DNA of 64,000 bases from Lycium barbarum (GCF_019175385.1 NC_083345.1:115306480-115370479), one strand, 5' to 3'; counted from the stretch's first letter, positions 11,387 through 23,025 are shown. Numbers and translations are program-made. Notes: generated from the letters alone by a model not told the origin.

Positions 11387-12376
11387 TGAGATAATATCTT
11401 AGATGGTCATTGAATTATGAGTGTCTCACTTAGAAAGTTACTCAATTTTGTTTTCAACAAGAAAATCACTCAACTATGGATGTTTCACTTAGAAAGTCAG
11501 TCAACTTTGTTTTCCAACCAGAAAGTCATTCAACTATTAGCGTTTCACATGCAAAGTCACTCAACCTATTTAAATAATTTTTTAATTACATTTTGCTAAT
11601 ATTTATTCAGAGTCAAATTTTAAGAAATAAACAAGTAACCATTTTATTGACCCATGCACTTGACCGGACTCACTAAAAATATATTGACTAAGACCTTTTA
11701 TTTTACCCTCATTCCGTCCTAAATCATCCTACAAAATTACAATGATGAAAACTAATATTTTATCAAGTTAGTTACACCGAGGTTTCTCTTGAGCAATCCA
11801 AAAAACGATGCTATTCAATTTAATTCATAGCTTAGACATAGTTCAATTTATCATTTTCCTATGTTACCATTTATTCCGATTGTCTAAGGTTTGGTTTAAT
11901 CAAATAATCTGATCATTGTTTTTCTTCTTTCTTTTTTAATTTTTAAAAGGAATCTGATCCTTGTTTCTCTATGTGTCACGGAGATTTAGTAGCCCCTAAA
12001 TTGAGAGAGAGGTAGAGGAGGAATCCATTATAATTTTGTAGGATGATTTAGGGGATGAGGGTAAAATAAAAGGTTTTGGTCAATATATTTTTAGTGGGTG
12101 GGGTCAATAAAATAGCTAAAATGGGTATTTATTTATTTCTTACAATTTCGGCTTTAAATAACAATCAGCAAATTGTAATTGAAAAATCACTTAAATAGAT
12201 TGAGTGACTTTATAAGTGAAACACCAATAATTGAGTGGCTTTCTGGTTAGAAACAAAGTGGAATGACTTTCTGAGTGAAACACCCATAGTTGAGTAGCTT
12301 TCTTGTTAAAAAATAAAGTTGAGTGACTTTCTGAGTGAAATATCCATAATTGAATGACCATCTGACATATTATCTC
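11387..12376. mobile_element. Long-TIR Mutator-like foldback element
   Basis: Terminal arms of about 350 bp are inverted (11388-11745 against 12005-12376), beginning GAGATAATATCTTAGATGG on the left. The perfect 9-bp target duplication GAAGAAGCA lies at 11378-11386 and 12377-12385. The arms are made of short degenerate units of the type GTCACTCAAC / GTTGAGTGAC. The interior (about 11746-12004) is non-coding. In copy 2 only the left arm survives, itself interrupted by a copia element. Confidence 0.82.
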
Positions 12377-12385
12377 GAAGAAGCA

Positions 12386-13136
12386 CACAAGAAAAATAAA
12401 GAGATGGACAAATATCACATATCAATAAATTAATAAGTATAAGTTTGAGCGGTGTTGTTAATATATTATTGTTATGTGGAGTGGTTGTATTAAGCGATCA
12501 TTCTTTAAATAAAATTGTTGTTTCACTGTAAACCGATTAACTATACTAATTTACAGAGGTGTATTAATTGGTTACCTTTATATGATGTGGTTGTATTAGA
12601 GTTAGGTTGAGCAGTCATTTCATTAAACAGAGACATAATAATAAAATTTTAATTTTATTATAATAATTTTGTCTTGCCGATTCATAATATCTCAACATCT
12701 ATCTTTTATCTATTAATCCAAAATATTTATTGTTTTTTTTTTTTTTTACAAAATTGAACAACACCTCTCTTTTCATCAATTTGATTCTCTCAATTAATAC
12801 TATAACGAATTGAAAAGAACTACTATAATAGTTGCTAATTTGAAATATGTAAAATGGTATTTCAGAAAATGGGGTACAAAAAAGAGCCAATTTGACTTTC
12901 CACATGGTAATTACATGATAGAGGGATTGTACCAAGGGAGTGAAAAGGCGGGAGCTCTTAGAGAAGGGGTATAAAAAATAAAATAAAAAATAATGACATA
13001 TTTGGAAGTTAGATGAAAAATATTACTTACTACAAATAATTAATAATTTAAATATGTAAAACCCTCAACGAGCTACTTGTTATACAAGTAACAATTTCTT
13101 TTATGGAAGTTCCCTGCTCCTGTTAGAACTAGGACA
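12386..13136. other. Intergenic upstream of the first B3 gene
   Basis: AT-rich, with a poly-T run near 12732-12747. No gene is seen. From about 13104 it becomes alignable with the promoter of the second B3 gene (49760 onward), sharing TCCCTGCTCCTGTTAGAACT. Confidence 0.5.
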
Positions 13137-13200
13137 CCCCCCCCCCCCCCCCCCCCTCCCAAAGCCAACAGAGCCACAAATATATATACACTAGCATTTC
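13137..13200 (+). promoter_or_regulatory. Poly-C tract and TATA region of B3 gene A
   Basis: An uninterrupted run of 20 C lies at 13137-13156, followed by a TATA-like AAATATATATACA at about 13178-13190, about 165 bp before the ATG. The paralogue at 49973 has the same arrangement with a 19-C run, so the tract is shared ancestry. G-quadruplex formation on the other strand is possible but inferred. Confidence 0.5.
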
Positions 13201-13352
13201 ATGTTACTTCTTCATTGCAATTTTCAAGAAACAAAAAACCCTTTCTTGAATTTTACAAACCCTTGTTCAACTTCTCTATTTCACTACGTGTGATCAATTA
13301 TATATCAAGATTTTGTGTAATTCCTTAGTTTTGTATCTCTTGGGAATTAATC

Positions 13353-14417
13353 ATGGTTCAAGAAAGTACTACTTTTGGTCCTTCTTGTTGTATTAAGGAT
13401 GACTTTGGGTCGTCAAAAGTTGATTCTTCTTGTGTTACACAATGCTCTCCTTTAATTGAGGGAATCAATGTAATTTCTATACAAGAAGAAGAAGAATTGA
13501 GGAGGCGAAAACGCGAAGAGTTGATTCAATATTATTTACAACGACACGAAGCTTTCTTGAAGAATCCAAATGTTTGTTTTGATGCTATTGCTGACTTGTA
13601 TTGGCTTGTCCCTAGGGCTAAGAGAAGCAAAAGACTGTCCAGTTACAGTGTTGAATCTTTCTTGAAAAAGAAAAACAAGAAAAGAAAAATGGTTCATAAA
13701 GAAAATCCAATCGAGGAGAAAATTCAAGAATTGGGGGCTCAAGTTTCTGAAATCTCAAAGATTGAATTTTTTTTGAAAAATGTGCAAGGGAATGTTGAAG
13801 ATATTAAGAAGAGTTTGATCACTACAAAAGAAAAAGTTTCAGAAGCTATTTTTCCAACGGAGAAAATTCAAGAAAAACGGGTCCCAAAGATTGGATCTTT
13901 TTTGAAAACTGAAAAAAGGAAGAAACTTGTAGTACCTCATAAAAAAAAGCCAAACGGAGCCTTATCAGATGTTGTTCTGCCAGTGGAGTTGAAGAACAAG
14001 ATTCAAGAGATGGGAGTTTCAGTTTCTGAAGTGTCATTAGTGATTGAAAAGCAACTTTTTAGTACAGATTTAAGCGAAAAACACATGCGTTTATCGATAC
14101 CAGTGAAGCAAGTGCTTAACCATAAGAAATTCTTGACTACACAAGAGAAGGAAACTTTGGACACAAGAGATAGTAATAACAGAAAGTCACAGATGAAGTT
14201 CAATCTTATTGAGCCATCACTTGAAGAAAGTAGCATTCATTTGGCTAAGTGGGAAATGAATTCAAGTTCTAGTTATGTGCTGTTGAATGACTGGGTTACA
14301 GTATATCAGAGAAATAATCTTAAGGTGAATATGATGGTGCAGTTATGGTCGTTTAGAAAAGACTCGAATCGATGGCTGGCACTTGTTGTTCTTCCTCCTG
14401 ATGATGCTGCAAATTAA
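13353..14417 (+). CDS. B3-domain (DUF313-type) protein, gene A
   Basis: Single-exon ORF of 354 residues, ATG in the context TTAATCATGG. The N-terminal half is lysine- and glutamate-rich with an Arg/Lys-rich stretch (LRRRKREEL near residue 49, then KRSKR near 90 and KKKNKKRK near 105), which could act in nuclear import. The C-terminal region, about residues 232-347, matches the B3 domain of plant proteins of the At1g05920/At2g31720 (DUF313) group: MRLSIPVKQVLNHKKFLT, then SYVLLNDWVTVYQRNNLKV and VQLWSFR...LALVVL. B3 proteins are plant-specific and nuclear; in this subgroup DNA binding and targets are poorly established. It lies in a segmental duplication whose other copy has lost most of the gene, and a diverged intact paralogue is at 49973. 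No disabling change was seen. Confidence 0.85.
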   Translation: MVQESTTFGPSCCIKDDFGSSKVDSSCVTQCSPLIEGINVISIQEEEELRRRKREELIQYYLQRHEAFLKNPNVCFDAIADLYWLVPRAKRSKRLSSYSVESFLKKKNKKRKMVHKENPIEEKIQELGAQVSEISKIEFFLKNVQGNVEDIKKSLITTKEKVSEAIFPTEKIQEKRVPKIGSFLKTEKRKKLVVPHKKKPNGALSDVVLPVELKNKIQEMGVSVSEVSLVIEKQLFSTDLSEKHMRLSIPVKQVLNHKKFLTTQEKETLDTRDSNNRKSQMKFNLIEPSLEESSIHLAKWEMNSSSSYVLLNDWVTVYQRNNLKVNMMVQLWSFRKDSNRWLALVVLPPDDAAN

Positions 14418-16443
14418 ACCAGAATTAAGCTAATTTTAACTGTTTAATTTGTGTAATTAGCTAGGCTAAAATTCTGGATTGGAGTAGTTAACTATATATG
14501 TATAGGGGATCTGACATGCTAAACACTTATTCTTCTGACACTCATACTAGTGCAGATGTTCACTTGCACAACTGAGGTTTATTTAAGTGAGAATTAAATT
14601 TATGATAAACTTCTATTTGACATGTTCTGTATAGTCTTTACTCTTTATAACTTTGAGAATTCTTGTTTTAAAGCAGAAGGAAACTGGATATAGTAACTAG
14701 CCACACATGCAAATCATCCCCATATATAACAACATTCCCCTCTCTAATAACTGCCAACTAGTGCAACTTTAAAGGCTTTAAATACCTAGTACAACTGGCT
14801 CCATGTATGTGACTATTTCCTTTTTGAACTGTTAAAAAAATCCCATTCTAAATGTGAAAATAATTTAACTTAATTTTTGCGGCATGTTTAAGACGGCGTG
14901 TTTAAAGTCTTATAACAACGTAAACATTTGGCATGTTTATGACCACAAATTTCAAAAAAAAAAATTACTTCTTTCCTAATTTTTCATATACAATCAAATA
15001 GATTCATATAAATTAAAACAGAAGAGTACATCTTAAGGCAGAAAAGGTAATGGATAGAATAGCCACAGGCAAATCAGCACCATAATGTGCAAGCATTTTG
15101 GCAAGCTCATCATAGATCCAATTTGGTATATTACACATTGTATGAATCTAGCAGCAATAGCAACTTTCTGTTTATTGAATGAGAGCCAAATTCTTTACTG
15201 TCTCCATGCGTGTCTTGAATAAAACTCTGCATTAATTATACTTAATTGTTGCTTCAATTTATGCGTCTTACTTTCTTTTTTAATATGTTTTAAAAAGATT
15301 GTCTTCTTAGCTATATTAGCACTCTTTAATTTTAACATCTCACGGTCATATTTAAGACCGCAAGATTCAAATGACATTTTGGCACATTATACTATTCATT
15401 TTCAGTTTAAGATCACAAGATTCAAAAGTTTCTCTTACTTTTTAAAATTTTGTCCTCAATCAAACTACTGACACATAAAATGAAATAAGGGAGTACCTAC
15501 TCAAAGTGTTTGAGGTAGATTATAGCTACTAATATTAATATACGAGGTATCAATGTTTGTGCATATATGCTGTCAAACCTATTGAAATTAAACAACTCCC
15601 TCCGGTTTATTTAATTTTCCAGTTCCATCTAGGAAAATCCTATGAAACTGAGACCAAAGTTAAGTAGCTTCTTTATAGATATCTAAATGCCCCATTTGCA
15701 GCTATTTTGGCAAGCTCAGGTCATAAATGACTACTTAACCTTTACTATTTTATGGTACTAAAAATATCTTTGACGACAAAAAAATCATTCAACTCTGAGT
15801 TAGTATTCCAGAGTCTCTAAATAATTGTTTAACCAAAAGGCCACTCAACTTTACCTGTAAGTATCATAAAAATAGCTCACTTGTTTTCTCCTAGTGATTT
15901 GTTATGATGCTCAAGCTAAGCTCTTTTGGTTTCAAAAGATAATGTAGTTATTATTGTGAAGTTTAAGTAAAGTTGAGTGACTTTTTCGTTATAAAAGAAT
16001 AATTAAATACCTTTTAGTACGATGATGTAAAACTTGAGTGACCATCCATGAATTAGTCCAACCATCTTGTGCCTTTGAAATATGAATCTGATTTATATAC
16101 ACTAAGTATCGTTTAATTTAGAAATAATTTATGCATAAATTGTGAAAGGACAATATTGGAACTCTATCGGGTCACCCTTTGAACTTATCTATTCCGACCT
16201 TTAAAGGATTGTTCTAAATCACTTCACCCTTTACAAATCCATTTAGTCACCCTAAACACAGTAATTACATAGCTGGAATTTTCTGATAATGCAATTTAAT
16301 CCATATTTTTTTTAATTTAATCATTAAATATCTGGAATGTCAGCGATGTTTACTGCCTGATTAATCAGAATATATTTGCCAAATTATTGAAAGGTCCTCT
16401 GGTCTATTATTTTCATCAATATTGACAATTTGTAATCCAATAT
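14418..16443. other. 3' flank of B3 gene A with decayed small repeats
   Basis: The first 280 bp align with the flank of the paralogue at 51037. Further on are Stowaway-like remnants and, at about 15720-16060, a degenerate inverted pair using the GTCACTCAA-type units of the 11387 element. No gene was recognised. The region is duplicated at 41183-43187. Confidence 0.5.
15195..15500. repeat. Stowaway-like MITE remnant
   Basis: The stretch TTAAGACCGCAAGATTCAAA...AAGGGAGTAC resembles the right half of Solanaceae Stowaway-like MITEs, which end GGAGGGAGTA. The left terminus is not recognisable. A further CTCCCTCCGG piece lies at about 15597. A copy is present at about 41938-42240. Confidence 0.4.
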
Positions 16444-17170
16444 TGTAGCAATGCATCACTATGGTGTAGGAACTACAATAAAGAGAAAACATCCAATTTA
16501 TAAGGAATAAATTGTTATTAAACTGTGTTCAAAATCAATAAACTAGAAAATCGAAAACTGAAAAAATTGAAATGCAGAAAAATATCTAAGACTACAGAAT
16601 TTACTGCGTGTCCTTAAGAAATTAAATCCTCTTCTTGTACCCCCGGTTATGGATTCTGGATATACCTGTCGCAGAATTAACGGTACCTCAAACGCCTACG
16701 ACTTTGTCGAAGTCAAAGGCAGTAAATCACACAAGACTCGATTTTTTTGTTTGTAAGAAAGTATGCAGAAGTTCAAAAATTCAATACAGAAACTGAGGCA
16801 TTGTCTCTGTATTTATAGTCAATTTTTTGAGTGAAAATAGCTATTTAGAACATGTATGGTATCTGTTCGGAAAGGTCCTGCATTTTAAATTAAATTTTGC
16901 ATAAATAATATAGAATTGAAAAATAAATTTGGTCCAAATTTTTTTCAATCAATCAGATCATTTGACCAAATCCTGATCCGAATCCAAATCCAAATCTGAG
17001 CGACGACGTCGGCGCAAGGGGAGACCCTCTTCTCAACTCTTTATGAGCTAGAAGATGTGCTTCTGAATATAACGACACAAATTTTCCTTTCCACCACCAA
17101 TGAGGGTCAAAGTTCTCATCCAAAAAGAACTTTTCTCAATTTTTTAATTAGCTGAACCCATCGGGAGACA
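16444..17170 (-). mobile_element. Solo LTR of a copia-type element (approximate ends)
   Basis: Read on the minus strand it starts TGTCTCCCGATGGG, contains a TATA-like CTATAAATACAG (plus 16808-16819) and a conserved-looking stretch with GACGACGTCGGCGC (plus), and ends near GATGCATTGCTACA. The layout U3, TATA, leader fits an LTR, and no internal domain accompanies it. A short duplication (TTGT or ATTGT) flanks it, but the exact ends are uncertain. The other copy is at 43188-43920. Confidence 0.5.
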
Positions 17171-17171
17171 T

Positions 17172-17763
17172 TGTGGTGGACAACATCTTTCACTTAGACA
17201 CCTCAATTAAGCCTTGTACCTATTGAGCACTCAGACTGCATCGAATTTGTTCCTATTAGACACTTTTTTGACAGTCAGCTAAATTACAAAACGTGGCATG
17301 GCAACTTATTAAAAGAGAATATGTGGCATTTGGGTGCAAAATAATAATATAAAAATAAATAAAAAGGAAAAAGAAAAGGAAAAACTATTTTTCAGCAAAA
17401 AAATAAATAAATAACCTATTTTCTAAATCCCACCCACCTACCCAACCCCAACTGGACTACTGCCGGCGAACCACCATGAATCACCAGAGCTCAGATCATA
17501 AGCACCTGAAGGACCAAATTCGACCTCCATTGAAGGAGCTTAAGCTTGGGGAAATGGTGGGAGGTAGTGGCTGGAAAAATGGGGGAGAAAAGGACAAAAA
17601 ATAAATTAAAACTTGGCTTAATAGAGCTCTCACGTGCTGATTTGTATTACACTCACCGTGTGATGTCAGCAAAAAGTGTGTAACTGGAACAAATTTAATG
17701 CAATATGAATGCTTAATAGGTACAAGAGTTAATTGAGGTATTTAAGTGAAAGATATTATCAAC
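17172..17763. mobile_element. Inverted-repeat element, Mutator-like or foldback
   Basis: The left arm includes ATCTTTCACTTAGACACCTC and CTTGTACCTATTGAGCA; the right arm has the reverse order, TTAATAGGTACAAGAG and GAGGTATTTAAGTGAAAGAT. Arms are about 100 bp and imperfect, and no clear target duplication was found. In copy 2 (about 43922-44426) part of the right arm is deleted. Confidence 0.5.
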
Positions 17764-18499
17764 CACAGAGGTCTACTAATGGGTTCAACCTTTTTAATTT
17801 GAGTTTAACTAATATACTACGTAATGTACAGTTTATGTTTTTTCACGGTCATGTAATTCTTACTGGCAATAGCCGGTTACCAATAAGTACCATTCTAATT
17901 TTCAATTTTTTTTTTACTTCTAAACAGTCCGTAATCCTTCTGCCCTTTTAACTCTTCAGATTTCCTGATATCTCTATTCTTTCTCCCCATCTAACATCTA
18001 TTGCTTGCCTATTTTGCTTAGTGGAAACATATTATGCCGAAGTTCTGGAGAAGATTTTGAAAAATTATTATCAGCTACAGAAAATGTTCATTTGGCATAT
18101 TTTAGATTCAAAACATTAGACAGAAATAAGATATATTACACCTTTAATTAGTCAAAGAAACTGTAAAACTGTTAAGTGATAAAGACATAGATGAGATAGT
18201 AGAAAGCTCGGAGCTTTTGATAAACAAGGTCAAATTCCCAAATTAATCTCGGCAGAATAATATAGTGTCCAAGTTTACTTCTACTACTATTTTCCTTATT
18301 TAAATACATTAAAAAATGATAATACTGTGAAAATTTATCTGAAATAAGCTTTAAATTTACTTGACTATGTAAAAAGAAATTTACACCGTCAGCATATATT
18401 AGTAAAACTCTTTTAATTTTCTCTCTATTTCTCATTCACACCACATCATTTTTAAATCCAACAGTTTAAGAATCTTTAACGCCCGACATAAATCACTTT
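17764..18499. other. Intergenic, nothing recognised
   Basis: AT-rich sequence with no convincing ORF; the longest open frames are below 90 codons and without family similarity. Duplicated at 44427-45170. Confidence 0.45.
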
Positions 18500-18656
18500 T
18501 TAAAGGGAAGTGTTCAAAAATCATAAGTTAGAGTGACCAACTTATAACTTTTGGCTTATAAGCACTTTAATTGTTTATAAAAATGCATTGGTAAGTAAAA
18601 AAAAAATGCTTACAAATCAATTAACCAGCTTATAAGCTGGGCCAAACACCCTTTAA
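18500..18656. mobile_element. Small MITE with AAGGG...CCCTTT ends
   Basis: The left end TAAAGGGAAGTGTTC and right end GGCCAAACACCCTTTAA are imperfect inverted repeats, and the interior has inverted GCTTATAAGC pieces. In copy 2 (about 45170-45326) a 1.8-kb long-TIR element has inserted at its right end. Confidence 0.5.
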
Positions 18657-19369
18657 GACTAAACACCGTTACAATGCAATTAAAATATATATTTTAATAA
18701 GTTTAATTTTGATCGATCGAGGATAGAATCATCATTTGGTACAAATTGATCAATATTCCAACATGTATATTTCTTGGTGATACGTTTTTGAAGGGAAAAC
18801 AACACAAACTACCCATTTAAAGTAAATTATTTGCCCGCTTTGCCCCTCTAAAAATTAATTATCCGAAATACCCACAAAGTCAAAGAATTTACCCGAAATA
18901 CACAAACTTGTTTCCTTATTTGTTTTTTTACCTTTAATCTTTAGTTTTTATTTTTTTTTGGTTAGTTTAACTTCTTTTAAATATTTTTTTTTCCTTTCGG
19001 AGTTAGCTGTAAATATAGAGTGGTAGTCATAATTGTTTTCTTCTTTCTTTTGTCCTCCTTATCTTTAACTTTTTTATTTTTTTTTGGTTAGTTTAACATC
19101 TTCTTATTATTTTTTTGTCCTTTTTTAATCTTTGTATTTTTCTCGTTAGTGATAAAAAATAACTAATTATTTTTAGACTAATAAAGTATAGAAAAATTAA
19201 ATAATTAGATGACAACAAGAAATAATCCCCCACTTTGTGAGATTTCACTGAAAATGTTGTCGTTGTTTTTACAATAAGAAGTAATTAAAAAAAATACTAA
19301 AATCACTAACTTATTATTATAAAACCTAAATTAATAGAAATATATTTTTATAATAGCATGTCGGTACAT
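18657..19369. other. Intergenic, AT-rich
   Basis: T-rich stretches such as TTTTTTGGTTAGTTTAACTT occur twice. No gene seen. Duplicated at 47118-47815. Confidence 0.45.
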
Positions 19370-20550
19370 AATATATATTATGTGTAATATAGAGGATTGA
19401 GGAGCGTCTTTTTGAAGATGGATTTGTTCTCTATGATATACTATCAATATATGATATATAGCAAGTTGGTATCATAAAGGATTAAGCTATTTTTTGAAGA
19501 AATGTGAGTATCATAGAGGACTGAGGAGTGTTTTTTCTTGAAGGAATAAATTGTCTCTCTATGGTACCCTTTCAGTATATGATATATATCAGGTTGGTAT
19601 TATAGAGGACCAAGCTCTTTTTTGAAGGAATGAACAAGTCTTCTATGATACTTTATCAGTATATGATATATACGATGTGAGTATCATAGAGTATTGAGAA
19701 GTATTTTTTATTTTTATTTTTATTTTTATTTTTATTTTTAAGGAATTAATCGGTCTTTATGATACCCTGTTAGTATATGATATATACTATGTGGATATCA
19801 TAGATGACTGAGCTCTTTTCTTTTAAGGAATGAATCAGTCCTCTATGTTATCTTGCGAGTATATGATATATCATGTGGGTCAGTCATCCATGATACCCCA
19901 CCAGTATATTATATATACCATGTGAGTATCATAAAGGATTGAGTTGTGTTTTTCTTGAAGGAATGAAGTAGTCTTCTCTGATACCTTGTCAGTATATAGT
20001 ATATGATATATACCATGTCGGTATCATAAAGGATTGAGAAGTGTTTTTCTTGAAGAAACGAATCATTCCTCTATGATACTCTGTTAGTATATGATATATA
20101 CCATATGGGTATTATAGGGGACCGATTAGTGTTGGAAAGAATCTATCATATATGATACTCTATCAGTATATGATATATATCATGTAGGTAGCATAAAGAG
20201 ACTGAGTGTTTTTCTTGAAGAATGAACTGTCAATCTGCCATGATACCCTATTAGTATACAATATAGCATGTGGGTATCATAGAGGACTGAGTAGTATTTT
20301 TTTTGAAGGATTGAATCAATCTTTTATGATACCATGTCAGTATATGATATATACCATGTGGGTATCATAGATGATTAAGTTGTGTTTTTCTTGAAGCGAT
20401 GAATCAGTTCTCTATGATACTCTGTCAATATATGATATATACTGGGTTGGTACCATAGAGGACGGAGTATTTTTCTTGAAGGAATGAACCGTCAGTCTTG
20501 TATGATACCTTGTCAGTATATGACATATATCATGTGGGTATAGTAGAATA
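19370..20550. repeat. Hairpin-forming minisatellite, copy 1
   Basis: About 13 degenerate units of roughly 80-100 bp contain CAGTATATGATATATACC, GGTATCATAGAGGACTGA, TTTTTCTTGAAGGAATGAA and TCAGTCCTCTATGATACC. The second and fourth pieces are inverse complements, so each unit can fold on itself. A (ATTTTT)n microsatellite sits inside at about 19707-19742. No coding frame spans it. Confidence 0.8.
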
Positions 20551-20559
20551 TTTCAACCG

Positions 20560-21224
20560 CAACACTATACTTCAACTGTAAATGATTGATATATTGTATG
20601 CTAGAATAAATTATTTTTTTGAGATATAGAAAAAAAATAAAAAACATAATATATCAGTTATATTTTTTATTAATATAGAAAAAATAAAAATAAAAAGAAG
20701 CCAAAAGTGTGTAGAGTTAGATTATTAAATTTAAAAAAAATGAAATTCGAAAAGGAGAAAGAAGTAAATGAAAATCACCAGAATATGAAAAAAGAAGAAT
20801 AAATAAAAATAGGAAAAAAGGTGAATGAAATTAGGTTATGGAGATAAAAAGGATAAAAGAAAAGAAATAAATGAAATTTAAAAGGAACAAGAAATAAAGA
20901 AATGAAAAAAAATAGAAAAAATGAAAATAAATGAGCTAGAATTAAATATGGAATCAGATTATGGTGAAAAGGAAAAAACAAAAGTGGTATGATATGAGCA
21001 AAAAATAAATGAACAGAAAAGGAAAAAAAAAGAAAAAAAAAAAAGAAAGAGTAGAAGTTGAGACAAAAAGACAATTACCTACGAAAGCTATAATTGATAT
21101 AAAGGGAATAGATAATCTGGGGATATGAAAATAAGGAGGGGCATAAAAGGGTAATTATTTTGTATGTAATGAGTACTGATATTCTTTTCCTTTTTTGAAC
21201 TTCTCTTCTTGGTATCCATAACGA
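20560..21224. other. Purine-rich intergenic tract
   Basis: From about 20640 to 21070 the plus strand is almost entirely A and G with scattered T (for example GAAAGAAGTAAATGAAAATC). The minus-strand open frame here is low complexity and not a gene. It ends at the duplication junction. Confidence 0.5.
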
Positions 21225-21487
21225 CTCATTCCGTCCTAAATCATCCTACAAAATTACAATGATGAAAACTAATATTTTATCAAGTTAGTTACACCGAGGT
21301 TTCTCTTGAGCAATCCAAAAAACGATGCTATTCAATTTAATTCATAGCTTAGACATAGTTCAATTTATCATTTTCCTATGTTACCATTTATTCCGATTGT
21401 CTAAGGTTTGGTTTAATCAAATAATCTGATCATTGTTTTTCTTCTTTCTTTTTTAATTTTTAAAAGGAATCTGATCCTTGTTTCTCT
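21225..21487 (+). repeat. Displaced copy of the interior of the 11387-12376 element
   Basis: The 263 bp from CTCATTCCGTCC to CCTTGTTTCTCT appear identical by eye to about 11708-11970, including two thirds of the long-TIR element's interior. It is inserted between the end of duplication copy 1 and a truncated Ogre LTR, in the same orientation as its source. Confidence 0.85.
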
Positions 21488-21794
21488 TTTTTAATTTCTT
21501 TCTATAATGTTACATTTACATTTAGCCTAATTAAATCTTAGTCCGGTCGGTTAACCATTGTTAATGAGTCTTAAAGGATGCCTAATACCTTCCCTTTAGA
21601 CTAATTGAACCCTTACCTAGAATCTTAAGTTTCGCAGACTTTTAAAACAGAGTTAACTTTAAAATAACTTTAATAAACTTTAGGTGTCCTAATTCACCAT
21701 AAATAATTAGGTGGCGACTCCTTAACATAAACAAAAACAGGAATCACCCATATGTCGGACTTCTACTTTAACCCGGTTAAAATGGGGTATGACA
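21488..21794 (+). repeat. 5' LTR of the Ogre-like element (3' end only)
   Basis: Matches the last ~305 bp of the 3' LTR (34312-34617) from CTTTCTATAATGTTACATTT to GGGTATGACA, with very few differences. The upstream ~4.5 kb of the LTR is absent. Confidence 0.85.
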
Positions 21795-23025
21795 GCTTGG
21801 CGACTCCGCTGGGGAATAATTAGGTTCTAACCATAACGGACTTAGTTTAAATAGGCTTTGTGTGCTTATTTTAATTACTTTATTTGTTTGTTAACTGTTT
21901 TTACATGCTATTAATTGTTTGTTTGATATAAACTGTTTGTTTGATATAAACTATTTATGTGTTACTTGCTTTGATAAAACTGTCATTCCGTTCATACTTC
22001 CTCCACTCTTGGAAAATTCACACAAATTCACACACTTAAAGCGGTTTCGCGGTTCGCGGCCGTACACTACAAAATCACCCTTTAGTTGGATCGATCTTGT
22101 GGATTTAGTCGATCGGCGGTGCAGTCGACGGCCACGGACTTTCCACTCCCAAGTTGTCCACTTGGGAGAACCTTGTGTCATAGGAAAACAACTCTTAGTC
22201 AGCCTAAGATAGAGCTAAACCAACACCCTTTATTAAGAGCATACATTTCATGACCTAGGAGGTTTAATACCCTTGGTGTATTAAATTCATTAGATGACTT
22301 TTACCCAAACGTCCAAGCGGGTTCACGACCCCGAGTGACACCAATCATACTTTATGTGCATGTTTGAAGGATAATTGTGCCTAAATATTGACTATTGGCT
22401 CCAATTAATTAAACTTTAGGAGGTAGGGAATGACTAACGCTTCTATGACAGGTATGGATTTGCATTGGAGTACAACGAATGACAAAGATCAATGACATCA
22501 CAAAACGAAGCTGAAATTTAGACATGGGAAATTGTATTTACTTTACTTAGGTTAGGAAACACTTTATGTTATATTCATTTGATATGTAATAAATATTACA
22601 CTACTTTTGTACTTTATTTTGGGGAAATAGAATTTGTTTAATTAATCAAAGCAACGGGATGGCGTATTATGGCACACTTTACCCTTCAAACAAACGTTAG
22701 GCCTACCTCTGGCACAAAGAGGTCACATGCATATTAGGACGCGTTATTATTGCTTGATATAATCGTTTACATTTGTTCGACTATTTGTTTGACTTTATTT
22801 GACGAATTATTTGCTACATGACTTATTTGACTCTACGTGATCATGACTTTACCTATATATGTCAATGAGACTAACATCATTTACACTTTATGTTTCTTTT
22901 ATTTTATTCCCAACAAAAGTTGATTCGTGTTGACACTCGAGCTGGCTGACCATCCTTACCTCACAAGGTCAAAGACATCATCATTACCGCGACGTAGTTG
23001 GGCTATTCAAGGAAAAGAAATTATT

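Larger units (their letters stand above)
10343..21224 (+). repeat. Segmental duplication, copy 1
   Basis: From TGATGTACTCTTTC within the copia 3' LTR to ATAACGACT at 21224, this block recurs in the same orientation at 34618-49631 with roughly 1-2% difference by eye. Copy 1 keeps the complete long-TIR element and the complete B3 gene. Its right edge is an abrupt junction to a patch of MULE sequence and then an Ogre LTR. Confidence 0.9.

Noticed and set aside
19370..20550. CRISPR-like regular repeats
   Set aside because: Units are degenerate, 80-100 bp, without spacers, in a plant genome; it is a minisatellite.
20775..21074. Minus-strand ORF of 99 codons rich in Phe and Leu
   Set aside because: Low-complexity translation of a purine-rich tract.
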